Below are positions 1-5,994 of a stretch of 15,681 bases of DNA, piece by piece. The notes under the pieces were generated by a model that saw only the letters and a program-made list of their open reading frames with translations, was not told the DNA's origin and did no database searches. The translations under genes and the position numbers were made by a program. Origin of the DNA: JBKPFU01 sp046728975 (GTDB taxonomy: Bacteria > Actinomycetota > Thermoleophilia > Gaiellales > Gaiellaceae). The DNA is taken from NCBI GenBank assembly GCA_046728975.1, contig JBKPFU010000132.1, forward strand, positions 1-15,681, read 5' to 3'. Positions within the stretch are counted from its first letter, which is position 1. Each line of letters opens with the position of its first letter.

Positions 1-33
1 GGCCTCGGGACTTCGGCGTCCCGGGCCTTTTTT
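1..33 (+). terminator. Rho-independent terminator-like hairpin before glnA
   Basis: Positions 1-4 (GGCC) pair with 24-27 (GGCC), and 6-11 pair with 18-23, leaving T5 bulged and a TTCGGC loop. A run of six T follows at 28-33. This is a classic intrinsic terminator for + strand transcription. It ends whatever gene lies to the left, but only 24 nt separate it from the glnA start codon, so it could instead be the terminator arm of a leader attenuator. The left flank is outside the window, so the two cannot be told apart. Confidence 0.8.
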
Positions 34-57
34 GTTGGTCCGACAAGGAGGAGCGGC

Positions 58-1638
58 ATGTCAGAGACGGAGACGAAGCACTACATCGCCAACGGGAGCA
101 AGGAAGCTCCGGCGGCGAAGGAGGCGATCGAGTGGGCCGGCGCGACGCAGGCGCAACTCGTCGACCTGAAGTTCTGCGACCTGCTGGGTCGCTGGCAGCA
201 CATGACGCTCCCGCTGAGCGCATTCGACGAGTCGGCCTTCGACGACGGGCTCGGGTTCGACGGCTCGTCGATCCGCGGCTGGCAGGGGATCTCGGAGTCG
301 GACATGCTGCTCATGCCGGACCCGGCGAGCGCGACCCTCGACCCGTTCACCGAGGCTCCAACGCTCTCGCTGATCTGCGAGATCGCCGACCCGATCACGC
401 GTGAGGGCTACGAGCGCGACCCGCGCGGTGTTGCTCGGCGCGCGGAGGCCTATCTGGCCGAAACGGCGATTCTCGACCCCGCGACCGAGGCGCCGACGCT
501 CTCGCTGATCTGCGAGATCCTCGACCCGGTCACCCGCGAGCCGTACGGCAAGGATCCCCGCCGCGTCGCCCGCCGCGCCGAGGAGCACCTGCGCGAGAGC
601 GGCATCGCGGACACCGCCTACTTCGGCCCCGAGTGCGAGTTCTTCGTCTTCGACGAGGTCAGCTACGACCTCGGGCCGAACGCGGCCCACTATGCCGTGG
701 ACTCGTCGGAGGGCTACTGGAACTCCGGCAGGCCGGGGCTCGGATACACGGCTCGCCCGAAGGAGGGCTACTTCCCGACCGCGCCGCACGACCAGCTGCA
801 CGACCTGCGCACGCAGATGGTGCTGACGCTCGAGCGGCTCGGCATCGCGTGCGAGTTCCACCACCACGAGGTCGCCTCGGGCGGCCAGTGCGAGATCGAC
901 CTCCGCTACCAGACGCTGACGCGCATGGCCGACCAGGTCATGACCTACAAGTACGTCGTCAAGAACGTCGCCCGCGCGGCGGGGAAGACCGCGACCTTCA
1001 TGCCGAAGCCGCTCTACGGCGACAACGGCTCCGGCATGCACACGCACCAGTCCCTCTGGAAGAAGGGCACGCCGTTGATGGCGGACAAGTCGGGCTACGC
1101 CGGCCTCTCTCAGCTCGCGCGCGCGTACATCGGCGGGCTGCTCGTCCACGCTCCGGCGCTGCTTGCGTTCTGCGCGCCGACGACGAACTCGTACCGGCGG
1201 CTGGTGCCGGGGTTCGAGGCGCCGGTCAACCTCGTCTACTCGCAGCGCAACCGCTCGGCGTGCATCCGGATCCCGATGTACTCGGACTCGCCGAACGCGA
1301 AGCGAATCGAGTTCCGCTGCCCCGACGCGGCCGCGAACCCCTATCTCGCGTTCAGCGCGATGCTGATGGCGGGGCTCGACGGAATCGAGAAGAGCCTGGA
1401 CGCCGGTGAGCCGGCCGATTGGGACCTCTTCGAGGAGGACCACGGCGTCATGCAGGTACCTGGCTCGCTCGCCGAGGCGCTGGACGCGCTCGAGTCCGAC
1501 CACGAGTTCCTGACGAAGGGCGGCGTCTTCAGCGAGGAGCTGATCCGGACCTGGATCGACTACAAGCGCGAGAACGAGGTCGACCCCGTGCGGCTCCGCC
1601 CGAGCCCTGCCGAGTTCGCCCTCTACTTCGACTGCTAG
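58..1638 (+). CDS. glnA: Type I glutamine synthetase with internal duplication
   Basis: Makes glutamine from glutamate, ammonia and ATP in the cytoplasm. Family signatures are all present: FDGSS with D68, the metal-ligand pair E192/E194 in FGPECEFF, HHHEV with E271, E279, NGSGMHTH with H328, the TNSYRRLVPGFEAPV loop with E387, RNRSACIRIP, and E418 in RIEFRCPD. At 526 residues it is longer than the usual 440-475 because residues 94-138 and 139-183 are tandem copies of the same segment; without one copy it would be 481. The position of the GlnE adenylylation tyrosine in beta-type enzymes aligns with W455. The ATG is chosen for the AGGAGG at 46-51. It is followed after 5 nt by a GNAT gene, then P-II and amt, so it probably heads a nitrogen operon. 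Identity is certain; whether the enzyme is active with the insertion is not known. Confidence 0.95.
   Translation: MSETETKHYIANGSKEAPAAKEAIEWAGATQAQLVDLKFCDLLGRWQHMTLPLSAFDESAFDDGLGFDGSSIRGWQGISESDMLLMPDPASATLDPFTEAPTLSLICEIADPITREGYERDPRGVARRAEAYLAETAILDPATEAPTLSLICEILDPVTREPYGKDPRRVARRAEEHLRESGIADTAYFGPECEFFVFDEVSYDLGPNAAHYAVDSSEGYWNSGRPGLGYTARPKEGYFPTAPHDQLHDLRTQMVLTLERLGIACEFHHHEVASGGQCEIDLRYQTLTRMADQVMTYKYVVKNVARAAGKTATFMPKPLYGDNGSGMHTHQSLWKKGTPLMADKSGYAGLSQLARAYIGGLLVHAPALLAFCAPTTNSYRRLVPGFEAPVNLVYSQRNRSACIRIPMYSDSPNAKRIEFRCPDAAANPYLAFSAMLMAGLDGIEKSLDAGEPADWDLFEEDHGVMQVPGSLAEALDALESDHEFLTKGGVFSEELIRTWIDYKRENEVDPVRLRPSPAEFALYFDC
337..606 (+). repeat. Tandem 2 x 135-bp duplication inside glnA
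   Basis: Copy 1 is 337-471 and copy 2 is 472-606; they abut with no spacer and keep frame. By hand, 33 of 45 encoded residues and about 96 of 135 bases agree. The agreement is uneven: 24 consecutive bases (eight codons, TLSLICEI) are identical, while the helix-coding half is diverged. In the family this segment appears once: the end of the N-terminal beta-grasp domain (DPF..STL..RCDIL) plus the following helix (RDPR..A.RAE.YL). Copy 2 runs on naturally into the metal-binding FGPECEFF strand. The divergence suggests either an old duplication or recombination between two different glnA genes. Confidence 0.92.
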
Positions 1639-1643
1639 ACGGG

Positions 1644-2147
1644 TTGACCGTCGCGACGGGAATCGAGATTCGCGACCTCCGGCCGGAAGACTGGCCGGAG
1701 GTCGCGCAGATCTACGGCGACGGGATCGCGACCGGAAGCGCCACGTTCGAGACGCACGTCCCTCCGTGGGAGGTGTGGGACGGTGTACACAGTCCCAACC
1801 CCCGCCTCGTTGCGACATCCGAGGGCGCAGTCGTCGGCTGGGCCGCGGTCGCTCCTGTCTCGTCCCGTCCTGTCTATCGAGGCGTGGCGGAGATCAGCCT
1901 CTACGTCGCCGAGGGCAGCCGTGGAAAAGGCATCGGAAAAGAGCTCCTCGCGGACTTCATCGTCCGCGCGACCGAAGCAGGCATTTGGACGCTCCAGACG
2001 AGCGTCTTCCCCGAGAACAAGGCAAGCCTCGCGCTGCTCGGGACGTGTGGCTTCCGCGTCGTCGGGCGCCGCGAGCGGATCGGACAGCACGAGGGCGTCT
2101 GGCGCGACACGTTGCTCCTAGAACGACGAAGCGAGGAGGTCGGATGA
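1644..2147 (+). CDS. GNAT acetyltransferase, phosphinothricin/methionine-sulfone type
   Basis: Predicted cytoplasmic acetyl-CoA-dependent N-acetyltransferase of 167 residues. Seen: the IEIRDLRPEDWPEVAQIY N-terminal strand-helix, SATFET, a central strand VAEISLYVAEGSRGKGIG with the R/QxxGxG acetyl-CoA phosphate-binding turn, ENKASLALLGTCGFRVVG, and a C-terminal GVWRDTLLLER strand. This pattern fits the Pat/YncA(MddA) branch, which acetylates phosphinothricin, methionine sulfoximine or methionine sulfone. No ATG or GTG opens the domain in frame; the TTG at 1644, 5 nt after the glnA stop, is the only sensible start, and its ribosome site is weak, so coupling to glnA translation is likely. Its end overlaps the P-II start by ATGA. 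Sitting next to glutamine synthetase, the target of those inhibitors, suggests protection of the enzyme, but the substrate is not proven. Confidence 0.85.
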   Translation: MTVATGIEIRDLRPEDWPEVAQIYGDGIATGSATFETHVPPWEVWDGVHSPNPRLVATSEGAVVGWAAVAPVSSRPVYRGVAEISLYVAEGSRGKGIGKELLADFIVRATEAGIWTLQTSVFPENKASLALLGTCGFRVVGRRERIGQHEGVWRDTLLLERRSEEVG

Positions 2148-2494
2148 TCAAGGTCGAGGCCGTAGTCCTGCGCGAGCGCGTCGAGACGGTGATCGACGCG
2201 GTCGAGGATGAGACGGGGCACGTCGGCGTGACGGTGGTCGAGGCCGTCGGCCACGGCCGTCAGCGCGGCATCACGCACGAGTACCGCGGACGCGTATTCG
2301 AGTCTCGGTTCCTCCCGAAGGCCCTGCTGACCTTCATCGTCGAGGATGGGCGTGCCGCCGCGGTCGCGGCGACGATCGCCGACGCGGCGCGTAGCGGCAA
2401 CGACTCAGGCGACGGACTCGTCTGGACGACGCGCATTGACGGCGTCACGCACAACCGGACTGGGATGCCGCTGGAGGAGGTGGAAGTCGGATGA
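2144..2494 (+). CDS. Divergent P-II family nitrogen regulator
   Basis: A 116-residue GlnB/GlnK-like trimeric signal protein that would report 2-oxoglutarate/energy status, probably to the Amt channel encoded next. Seen: the KVEAVVLRERVETVIDAV start, GVTVVEAVGHGRQRG, the T-loop HEYRGRVFESRFLPK, and GDGLVWT with NRTG near the C-terminus. Aligned to E. coli GlnB, Q39, G41, K58 and Y46 are kept, but the uridylylation tyrosine Y51 is F52, K90 is replaced by L92 beside a one-residue insertion, and R101 is H103. It is therefore unlikely to be modified by GlnD at the usual site, and its ATP site is altered. AGGAGG at 2134-2139 precedes the ATG, which overlaps the GNAT stop; its own stop overlaps the amt start. 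Confidence 0.88.
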   Translation: MIKVEAVVLRERVETVIDAVEDETGHVGVTVVEAVGHGRQRGITHEYRGRVFESRFLPKALLTFIVEDGRAAAVAATIADAARSGNDSGDGLVWTTRIDGVTHNRTGMPLEEVEVG

Positions 2495-3891
2495 AATCCG
2501 CCGACCTCGCGATCGCCGCCAGCACGATTTGGGTCGTCCTCGCCGCGATCCTCGTGATGTTCATGCAGGCCGGCTTCGCGTTCCTCGAAGCGGGGCTGAC
2601 GCGAATGAAGAACGTCGGCCACGTCGCGGCGAAGAACGTGCTCATCTTCGCGCTGGCTTCGATCGTCTACTACCTCGTCGGGTTCGGGCTCGCGTTCGGC
2701 GACGGCGGAAACGGGCTCTTCGGGGGCTCGGGGTTCGTCCCTTCCGTCGACGAGCTGCTCACCGTAGGGGAGGCGCCGTTCAGCTGGTTCAGCGCGATTC
2801 CCGGCGCCGCGGGCTATCTCTTCGAAGTGGTCTTCTGCGCCGTCTCGCTCGCGATCGTCTGGGGCGCGATGGCCGAGCGAACACGGCTCTGGGTTTACTT
2901 CGCCTTCGGGATCTTCTTCACGCTCCTCTACTCCGTCGTCTCGCACTGGATCTGGAGCCCCGACGGCTGGCTGTTCGCGAAAGGGATGCAGGACTTCGCA
3001 GGCTCGACGGTCGTCCACTATCAGGGCGCGCTCGCGGGCCTCGCCGGAGCGCTTTTGCTCGGGCCGCGTATCGGCAAGTTCGACCGCGACGGCAATGCGA
3101 ACGCGATCCCCGGGCACAACATGGCCTACACCACGCTCGGCGTGATCATCCTTTGGTTCGGCTGGTTCGGGTTCAACCCCGGATCGACGCTGAGCGTCGA
3201 CTTGGGCGGGGTCGGCTTCTTCGCCTATGTCGCGCTCAACACGAACCTCGCGGCGGCCGCCGGGGTCCTCGGCGCGGTGATCACCTCCTGGCTCGTGATC
3301 AAGAAGCCCGACCTTTCGATGATGCTGAACGGCGCGATCGCCGCTCTGGTCGCGATCACCGCTGCCTGTGCGTTCGTCGCGCCCTGGGCCGCGATCGTGA
3401 TCGGCCTGGTGGCCGGCGGGATCGTCGTCGTGGGCGTTTTGCTCGTGGAGCGCCTCGGCATCGACGATCCGGTCGGAGCCGTCGCGGCGCACGGCATGTC
3501 TGGCGTGTGGGGAACGCTCTCGCTGGGATTTTTGGCCGTGCCGAGCCTCGCCTCGAAGCTGGAGACGGGCCAGGGCGGTCTGCTCTACGGCGGCGGTTTC
3601 CACCAGCTCGGCATGCAGGCCCTTGGGCTCGTCGCGGTCGGCGCCTTCACCTTCGGCGCGTCCTTCGGCGTGTTGTGGGTGTTCAAGCACACGATCGGCA
3701 TCCGCACCGAGTCAGAGGTCGAGACCGCCGGGCTGGACGTGTCCGAGCACGGCATGTGGGGCTACCCCGAGTTCTACATCCCGGTGCCGGGCGGGTACGG
3801 GACCGAGTCGCACGGTCACCTGCTCGGCCACGGACACCGGCACCAGCCCGAGCCGGTCGTCGTCCCGGAGGCCGAGCCCGAAGCGGCCTAG
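2491..3891 (+). CDS. amt: Amt family ammonium transporter
   Basis: Integral membrane ammonium/ammonia channel of 466 residues, acting as a trimer with about 11 membrane helices. Seen: the N-terminal helix ending MQAGFAFLEAGLTRMKN, the D168-GSTVVH motif with pore histidine H176, GHNMAYTTLGVIILWFGWFG, NTNLAAAAG, the second pore histidine H334 in AAHGMSGVWG, and the cytoplasmic tail signature ETAGLDVSEHGMWGYPEFY. The MQAGFAFLEAG start marks the subfamily common in Archaea and many Gram-positives rather than E. coli AmtB. The final 25 residues hold five histidines (H441-H451). GGAGGAGG at 2473-2480 and the ATGA overlap with the P-II gene fix the start and support P-II gating of this channel. Its TAG lies within a CTAG shared with the converging cupin gene. 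Confidence 0.96.
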   Translation: MKSADLAIAASTIWVVLAAILVMFMQAGFAFLEAGLTRMKNVGHVAAKNVLIFALASIVYYLVGFGLAFGDGGNGLFGGSGFVPSVDELLTVGEAPFSWFSAIPGAAGYLFEVVFCAVSLAIVWGAMAERTRLWVYFAFGIFFTLLYSVVSHWIWSPDGWLFAKGMQDFAGSTVVHYQGALAGLAGALLLGPRIGKFDRDGNANAIPGHNMAYTTLGVIILWFGWFGFNPGSTLSVDLGGVGFFAYVALNTNLAAAAGVLGAVITSWLVIKKPDLSMMLNGAIAALVAITAACAFVAPWAAIVIGLVAGGIVVVGVLLVERLGIDDPVGAVAAHGMSGVWGTLSLGFLAVPSLASKLETGQGGLLYGGGFHQLGMQALGLVAVGAFTFGASFGVLWVFKHTIGIRTESEVETAGLDVSEHGMWGYPEFYIPVPGGYGTESHGHLLGHGHRHQPEPVVVPEAEPEAA

Positions 3892-4448
3892 GAGGGAAGC
3901 CAGCCGTCGCCATACGGCGCCGGCTTCGACTTCGGGACGTTCGCGTAGGCGACGTTCCCGTCCTGCGTATCTTCTTCTGGGCTCGCGCCGTACTTGCGCG
4001 CGACGTCGTTGGCGAGGTACTCACCGTAGGGACCGAACGCCTGGTTCTCGCGTGAGCTCATGGCCAGGACGACGCACGGGCCCTCGCCGGCCCCGATGAT
4101 CACGTGCTCGGTCTTCGGAGGGCAGTATGCGAAGTCCCACTGTCGCAACGGACGTTCCTGTCCCTCGACGATCAGGAGCGCTTCGCCTGACAGCACGAGG
4201 AAGGCCTCCGTTTCGGTTTCCCAGTGGTACATGGAGTTCGGCTCCCCGGGGTCGAGAACCGCCAGATTGACCCCGAGCATCGGGAAGTACGTGTCGGCCT
4301 CCCAGTCGGTCCCGCCCGTGAGCGTCAGGCCCTTCCGACCGGGCCGCTGGTTCCACTGCGCCTCACGAGCGTTCAGGACGAACCATCCCGGGCTGCTCAC
4401 CGGTACGAGCCCGGTCTCGGTCTGCTCGAGCTCGGCCTCAGGAACCAT
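3888..4448 (-). CDS. Cupin-domain protein
   Basis: A 186-residue probable soluble protein with a single cupin beta-barrel. Residues 58-130 show the fold: LGVNLAVLDPGEPNSMYHWE, then E81 and LVLSGEALLIVEGQERPL (motif 1), and DFAYCPPKTEHVIIGAG (motif 2, H115). Motif 1 carries H75-W rather than the classic HxH, so the metal site, if present, has at most H75, E81 and H115. Substrate and reaction cannot be told from sequence; a sensor or sugar/small-molecule role is possible. The ATG at 4446-4448 lies within the last codons of the DUF998 frame (coupling possible), and it has no Shine-Dalgarno but a TATCAT hexamer exactly 6 nt upstream, so a leaderless mRNA is also possible. Its stop overlaps that of amt. 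Confidence 0.85.
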   Translation of the reverse strand: MVPEAELEQTETGLVPVSSPGWFVLNAREAQWNQRPGRKGLTLTGGTDWEADTYFPMLGVNLAVLDPGEPNSMYHWETETEAFLVLSGEALLIVEGQERPLRQWDFAYCPPKTEHVIIGAGEGPCVVLAMSSRENQAFGPYGEYLANDVARKYGASPEEDTQDGNVAYANVPKSKPAPYGDGWLPS

Positions 4449-4454
4449 TGTCGG

Positions 4455-4460
4455 ATGATA
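4455..4460 (-). promoter_or_regulatory. Candidate -10 element (TATCAT) for leaderless cupin mRNA
   Basis: On the minus strand TATCAT is followed by 6 nt and then the cupin ATG. The spacing would put transcription start at or next to the A of the start codon. No convincing -35 was seen and no ribosome site lies between. The element falls inside the 3' end of the upstream DUF998 frame. Confidence 0.45.
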
Positions 4461-5092
4461 AAGCGCTCTTTTGGACCAGCCGGATGCCAACGAAGGCGAT
4501 CCAGAGGTAGACCACCACGCTCCCGGCACGAGTGGCGGCGCCATCTCCCCAGGCCGAGAAGATCGCGTTGGCCACGAAGACCGCGGGGACCGCGCACAGC
4601 GTGGGAAGCCATGAGTCGCGCCAGCCAGGGATCCGCCGGAAGGCGAGCGCAAGAAGAAGCGGTGCGAGCAGCGTCGCCCCCATCGTTACGCCCGACTCGA
4701 CCTTGTGCGCCGACGAATGCCACGAGTCGTTCTCGCCCGCCGAGTCAATGCCCTGGCAGTCGAGCCTGAAGATTCCGTCGAAACGTGCCGACCCCAGCGG
4801 CGACCAGCATCGCGGCACCCAGTCGCCCGAACAGGTCCGGACTCGTCGCCCGCCAGACGCCGAGCGCGAAGCCGACGACGAGAAGACCGGTCAGATTCGC
4901 GGCGATCTGGTTGTAAAGCCAGGGGCTGCTCGCTGTCAGTGCACCGAGGTCGGAAATATCGTCGTCCGCCGAGCTAAACCGATCGGGCTGTGCAATGCCG
5001 CCGGCGATCCAGCCCACGTTGAACGTGACAAAGGCGAGAACGCCGCAGGGCCCCCGACAAACGATTGAGCACTTGCCGACTCTCGCACAGGA

Positions 5093-5105
5093 CGGACAAC
5101 GTCCG
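5093..5105. promoter_or_regulatory. Short perfect inverted repeat upstream of small ORF
   Basis: CGGAC-AAC-GTCCG, five-base arms and a 3-nt spacer, lies 25 nt before the ATG at 5131 and upstream of the DUF998 homology on the other strand. It could be an operator half-site pair or a small hairpin. It is short enough to be chance in GC-rich DNA. Confidence 0.2.
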
Positions 5106-5130
5106 ACTCCTCCGCAAGAGTCATACGCAC

Positions 5131-5268
5131 ATGAATCCAACTGACAAGTGCACCTGCGCGAAGCCGCTGCTCCAGGAGGTATCAGAGAAGAAAGGCTCGT
5201 CGGTCAGCTTCTGCGCCCGCTGCAAGCTACCGATCGGTCTACGGCTGGCCGCCCGGACGGCTGCGTAG
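5131..5268 (+). CDS. Possible 45-residue zinc-ribbon protein
   Basis: A small open frame with a CTC motif (C8, C10) near the N-terminus and CARC (C28, C31) 17 residues later, separated by PLLQEVSEKKGSSVSF and followed by KLPIGLRLA. The paired cysteines in a compact hydrophilic chain are what a single zinc-binding knuckle needs, and the residue mix (Lys, Glu, Ser) is unlike random GC-rich translation. The frame is open upstream to 5065, but the ATG at 5131 removes a low-quality leader. No clear Shine-Dalgarno. It starts over the extreme 5' end of the minus-strand DUF998 frame and ends 30 nt before the rhodanese start. Function unknown; a nucleic-acid-binding or accessory role is only a guess. 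Confidence 0.5.
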   Translation: MNPTDKCTCAKPLLQEVSEKKGSSVSFCARCKLPIGLRLAARTAA

Positions 5269-5286
5269 CCCGATAGCGCACGCGGA

Positions 5287-5292
5287 TACGCT
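5287..5292 (+). promoter_or_regulatory. Candidate -10 element (TACGCT) for leaderless rhodanese mRNA
   Basis: TACGCT is followed by CGCGGC and then the GTG start at 5299, the same hexamer-6 nt-start layout seen for the cupin and the right-hand kinase. No Shine-Dalgarno is visible and no good -35 was found. Confidence 0.4.
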
Positions 5293-5298
5293 CGCGGC

Positions 5299-5994
5299 GT
5301 GCGTTACCAGTTCGTGGACTGCCGCTGGGAGCTGGGCAACGCCGGCCGGGGCCGTGAGCTCTACCTCGAAGGTCACGTTCCCGGCGCGTCGTTCCTCGAC
5401 GTCGAGCAAGACCTCTCTTCCCCGCCTGGCCCTCGCGGCCGGCACCCACTGCCCGACCAAGGCGCGTTCGCGGCAGCAGCGTCCCGAGGCGGGATCGGCG
5501 ACGGCGTCTTCGTCGTCGCATATGGCTCGATGGGCGGCGCCGAGCGGCTCTGGTGGCTGCTGCGGCACTACGGCCACGCCGACTGCACCGTGATCGACCT
5601 CGACGGTTGGCGCGGCCCGCTCACTACCGGCGAGGAGAAGATCCAGCCGGCGACTTTCACGCCTCGGCCGCGCACCGGAGACACGATCGAGGCCGACGAG
5701 CTCAGGCAGCGTCTCGACGAGCTCGTCGTCGTCGATGCGCGTGTGCCCAAGCGCTATCGCGGGGACGTCGAGCCGATCGATCCCGTCGCGGGGCACATTC
5801 CGGGCGCGCTGAACGCGCCGTGGAACGAGCCGCCGCCCGACCTACCGGACGGCGATGTCGTCGCCTACTGCGGCTCGGGGGTCACCGCCTGCGTGGTCGT
5901 CCACCGGCTCGCGCTCGCCGGCCGCGAGGCCAGGCTCTACCCGGGCTCGTGGAGCGAGTGGTCTGGCCGCGGCCTGGCCGCCGAGCGCGGCTAA
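5299..5994 (+). CDS. Two-domain rhodanese (thiosulfate/3-mercaptopyruvate sulfurtransferase)
   Basis: A 231-residue SseA-type sulfurtransferase that would move sulfane sulfur to cyanide or thiols through a cysteine persulfide. Domain 1 (about 3-110) has the rhodanese frame FVDCRWEL...GHVPGASFLDVEQDLS and the RLWWLLRHYGH helix, but its active loop reads VVAYGSMGGAE with no cysteine, so it is the structural, inactive domain. Domain 2 (about 130-228) has VVVDARVPKRYRGDVEP, AGHIPGALNAPW, and the active loop YCGSGVTA with C191. It is shorter than the usual 280 residues, with a tight linker. The GTG start is chosen because it opens directly on the first strand and has a -10-like TACGCT 6 nt upstream. 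Its TAA overlaps the TAG of the converging HNH gene. Confidence 0.92.
   Translation: MRYQFVDCRWELGNAGRGRELYLEGHVPGASFLDVEQDLSSPPGPRGRHPLPDQGAFAAAASRGGIGDGVFVVAYGSMGGAERLWWLLRHYGHADCTVIDLDGWRGPLTTGEEKIQPATFTPRPRTGDTIEADELRQRLDELVVVDARVPKRYRGDVEPIDPVAGHIPGALNAPWNEPPPDLPDGDVVAYCGSGVTACVVVHRLALAGREARLYPGSWSEWSGRGLAAERG

Larger units (their letters stand above)
4438..5140 (-). pseudogene. DUF998-like membrane protein gene with +1 frameshift
   Basis: Two minus-strand frames together encode one DUF998-type protein with six membrane segments. The N-terminal part (helices GVLAFVTFNVGWIAGGIA, YNQIAANLTGLLVVGFALGV and RLGAAMLVAAGVGTF) reads in one frame down to about 4781. The C-terminal part starts DGIFRLDCQGIDSAG, with the family's D-C and WHSSAHKVESG motifs and helices in GATLLAPLLLALAF, LPTLCAVPAVFVANAIFSAW and VVYLWIAFVGIRLV, and reads in the next frame to the TGA at 4438. 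Skipping one T of the TTT at 4781-4783 joins them exactly at GVGTF/DGIF. The 5' end is unclear: the in-frame TTG at 5140 gives an odd Cys-rich leader, and homology begins near 5045. It may be a true pseudogene, a sequencing error or a translational frameshift. Confidence 0.75.

Noticed and set aside
61..1818. 585-residue open frame on the minus strand opposite glnA
   Set aside because: Arg/Ala/Val/Leu-rich translation with no domain, lying antisense to a certain gene; typical shadow in GC-rich DNA.
2260..3690. 476-residue minus-strand open frame opposite P-II and amt
   Set aside because: Composition dominated by Arg, Glu, Asp and His with no fold; amt on the other strand is unmistakable.
2346..4055. 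569-residue plus-strand open frame overlapping amt
   Set aside because: Arg-rich out-of-frame reading of amt, no motif; continues antisense into the cupin gene.
4532..5068. 178-residue plus-strand open frame between cupin and zinc-ribbon genes
   Set aside because: Mostly Ser/Pro/Arg shadow of the DUF998 frames; the minus strand shows membrane helices and family motifs instead.
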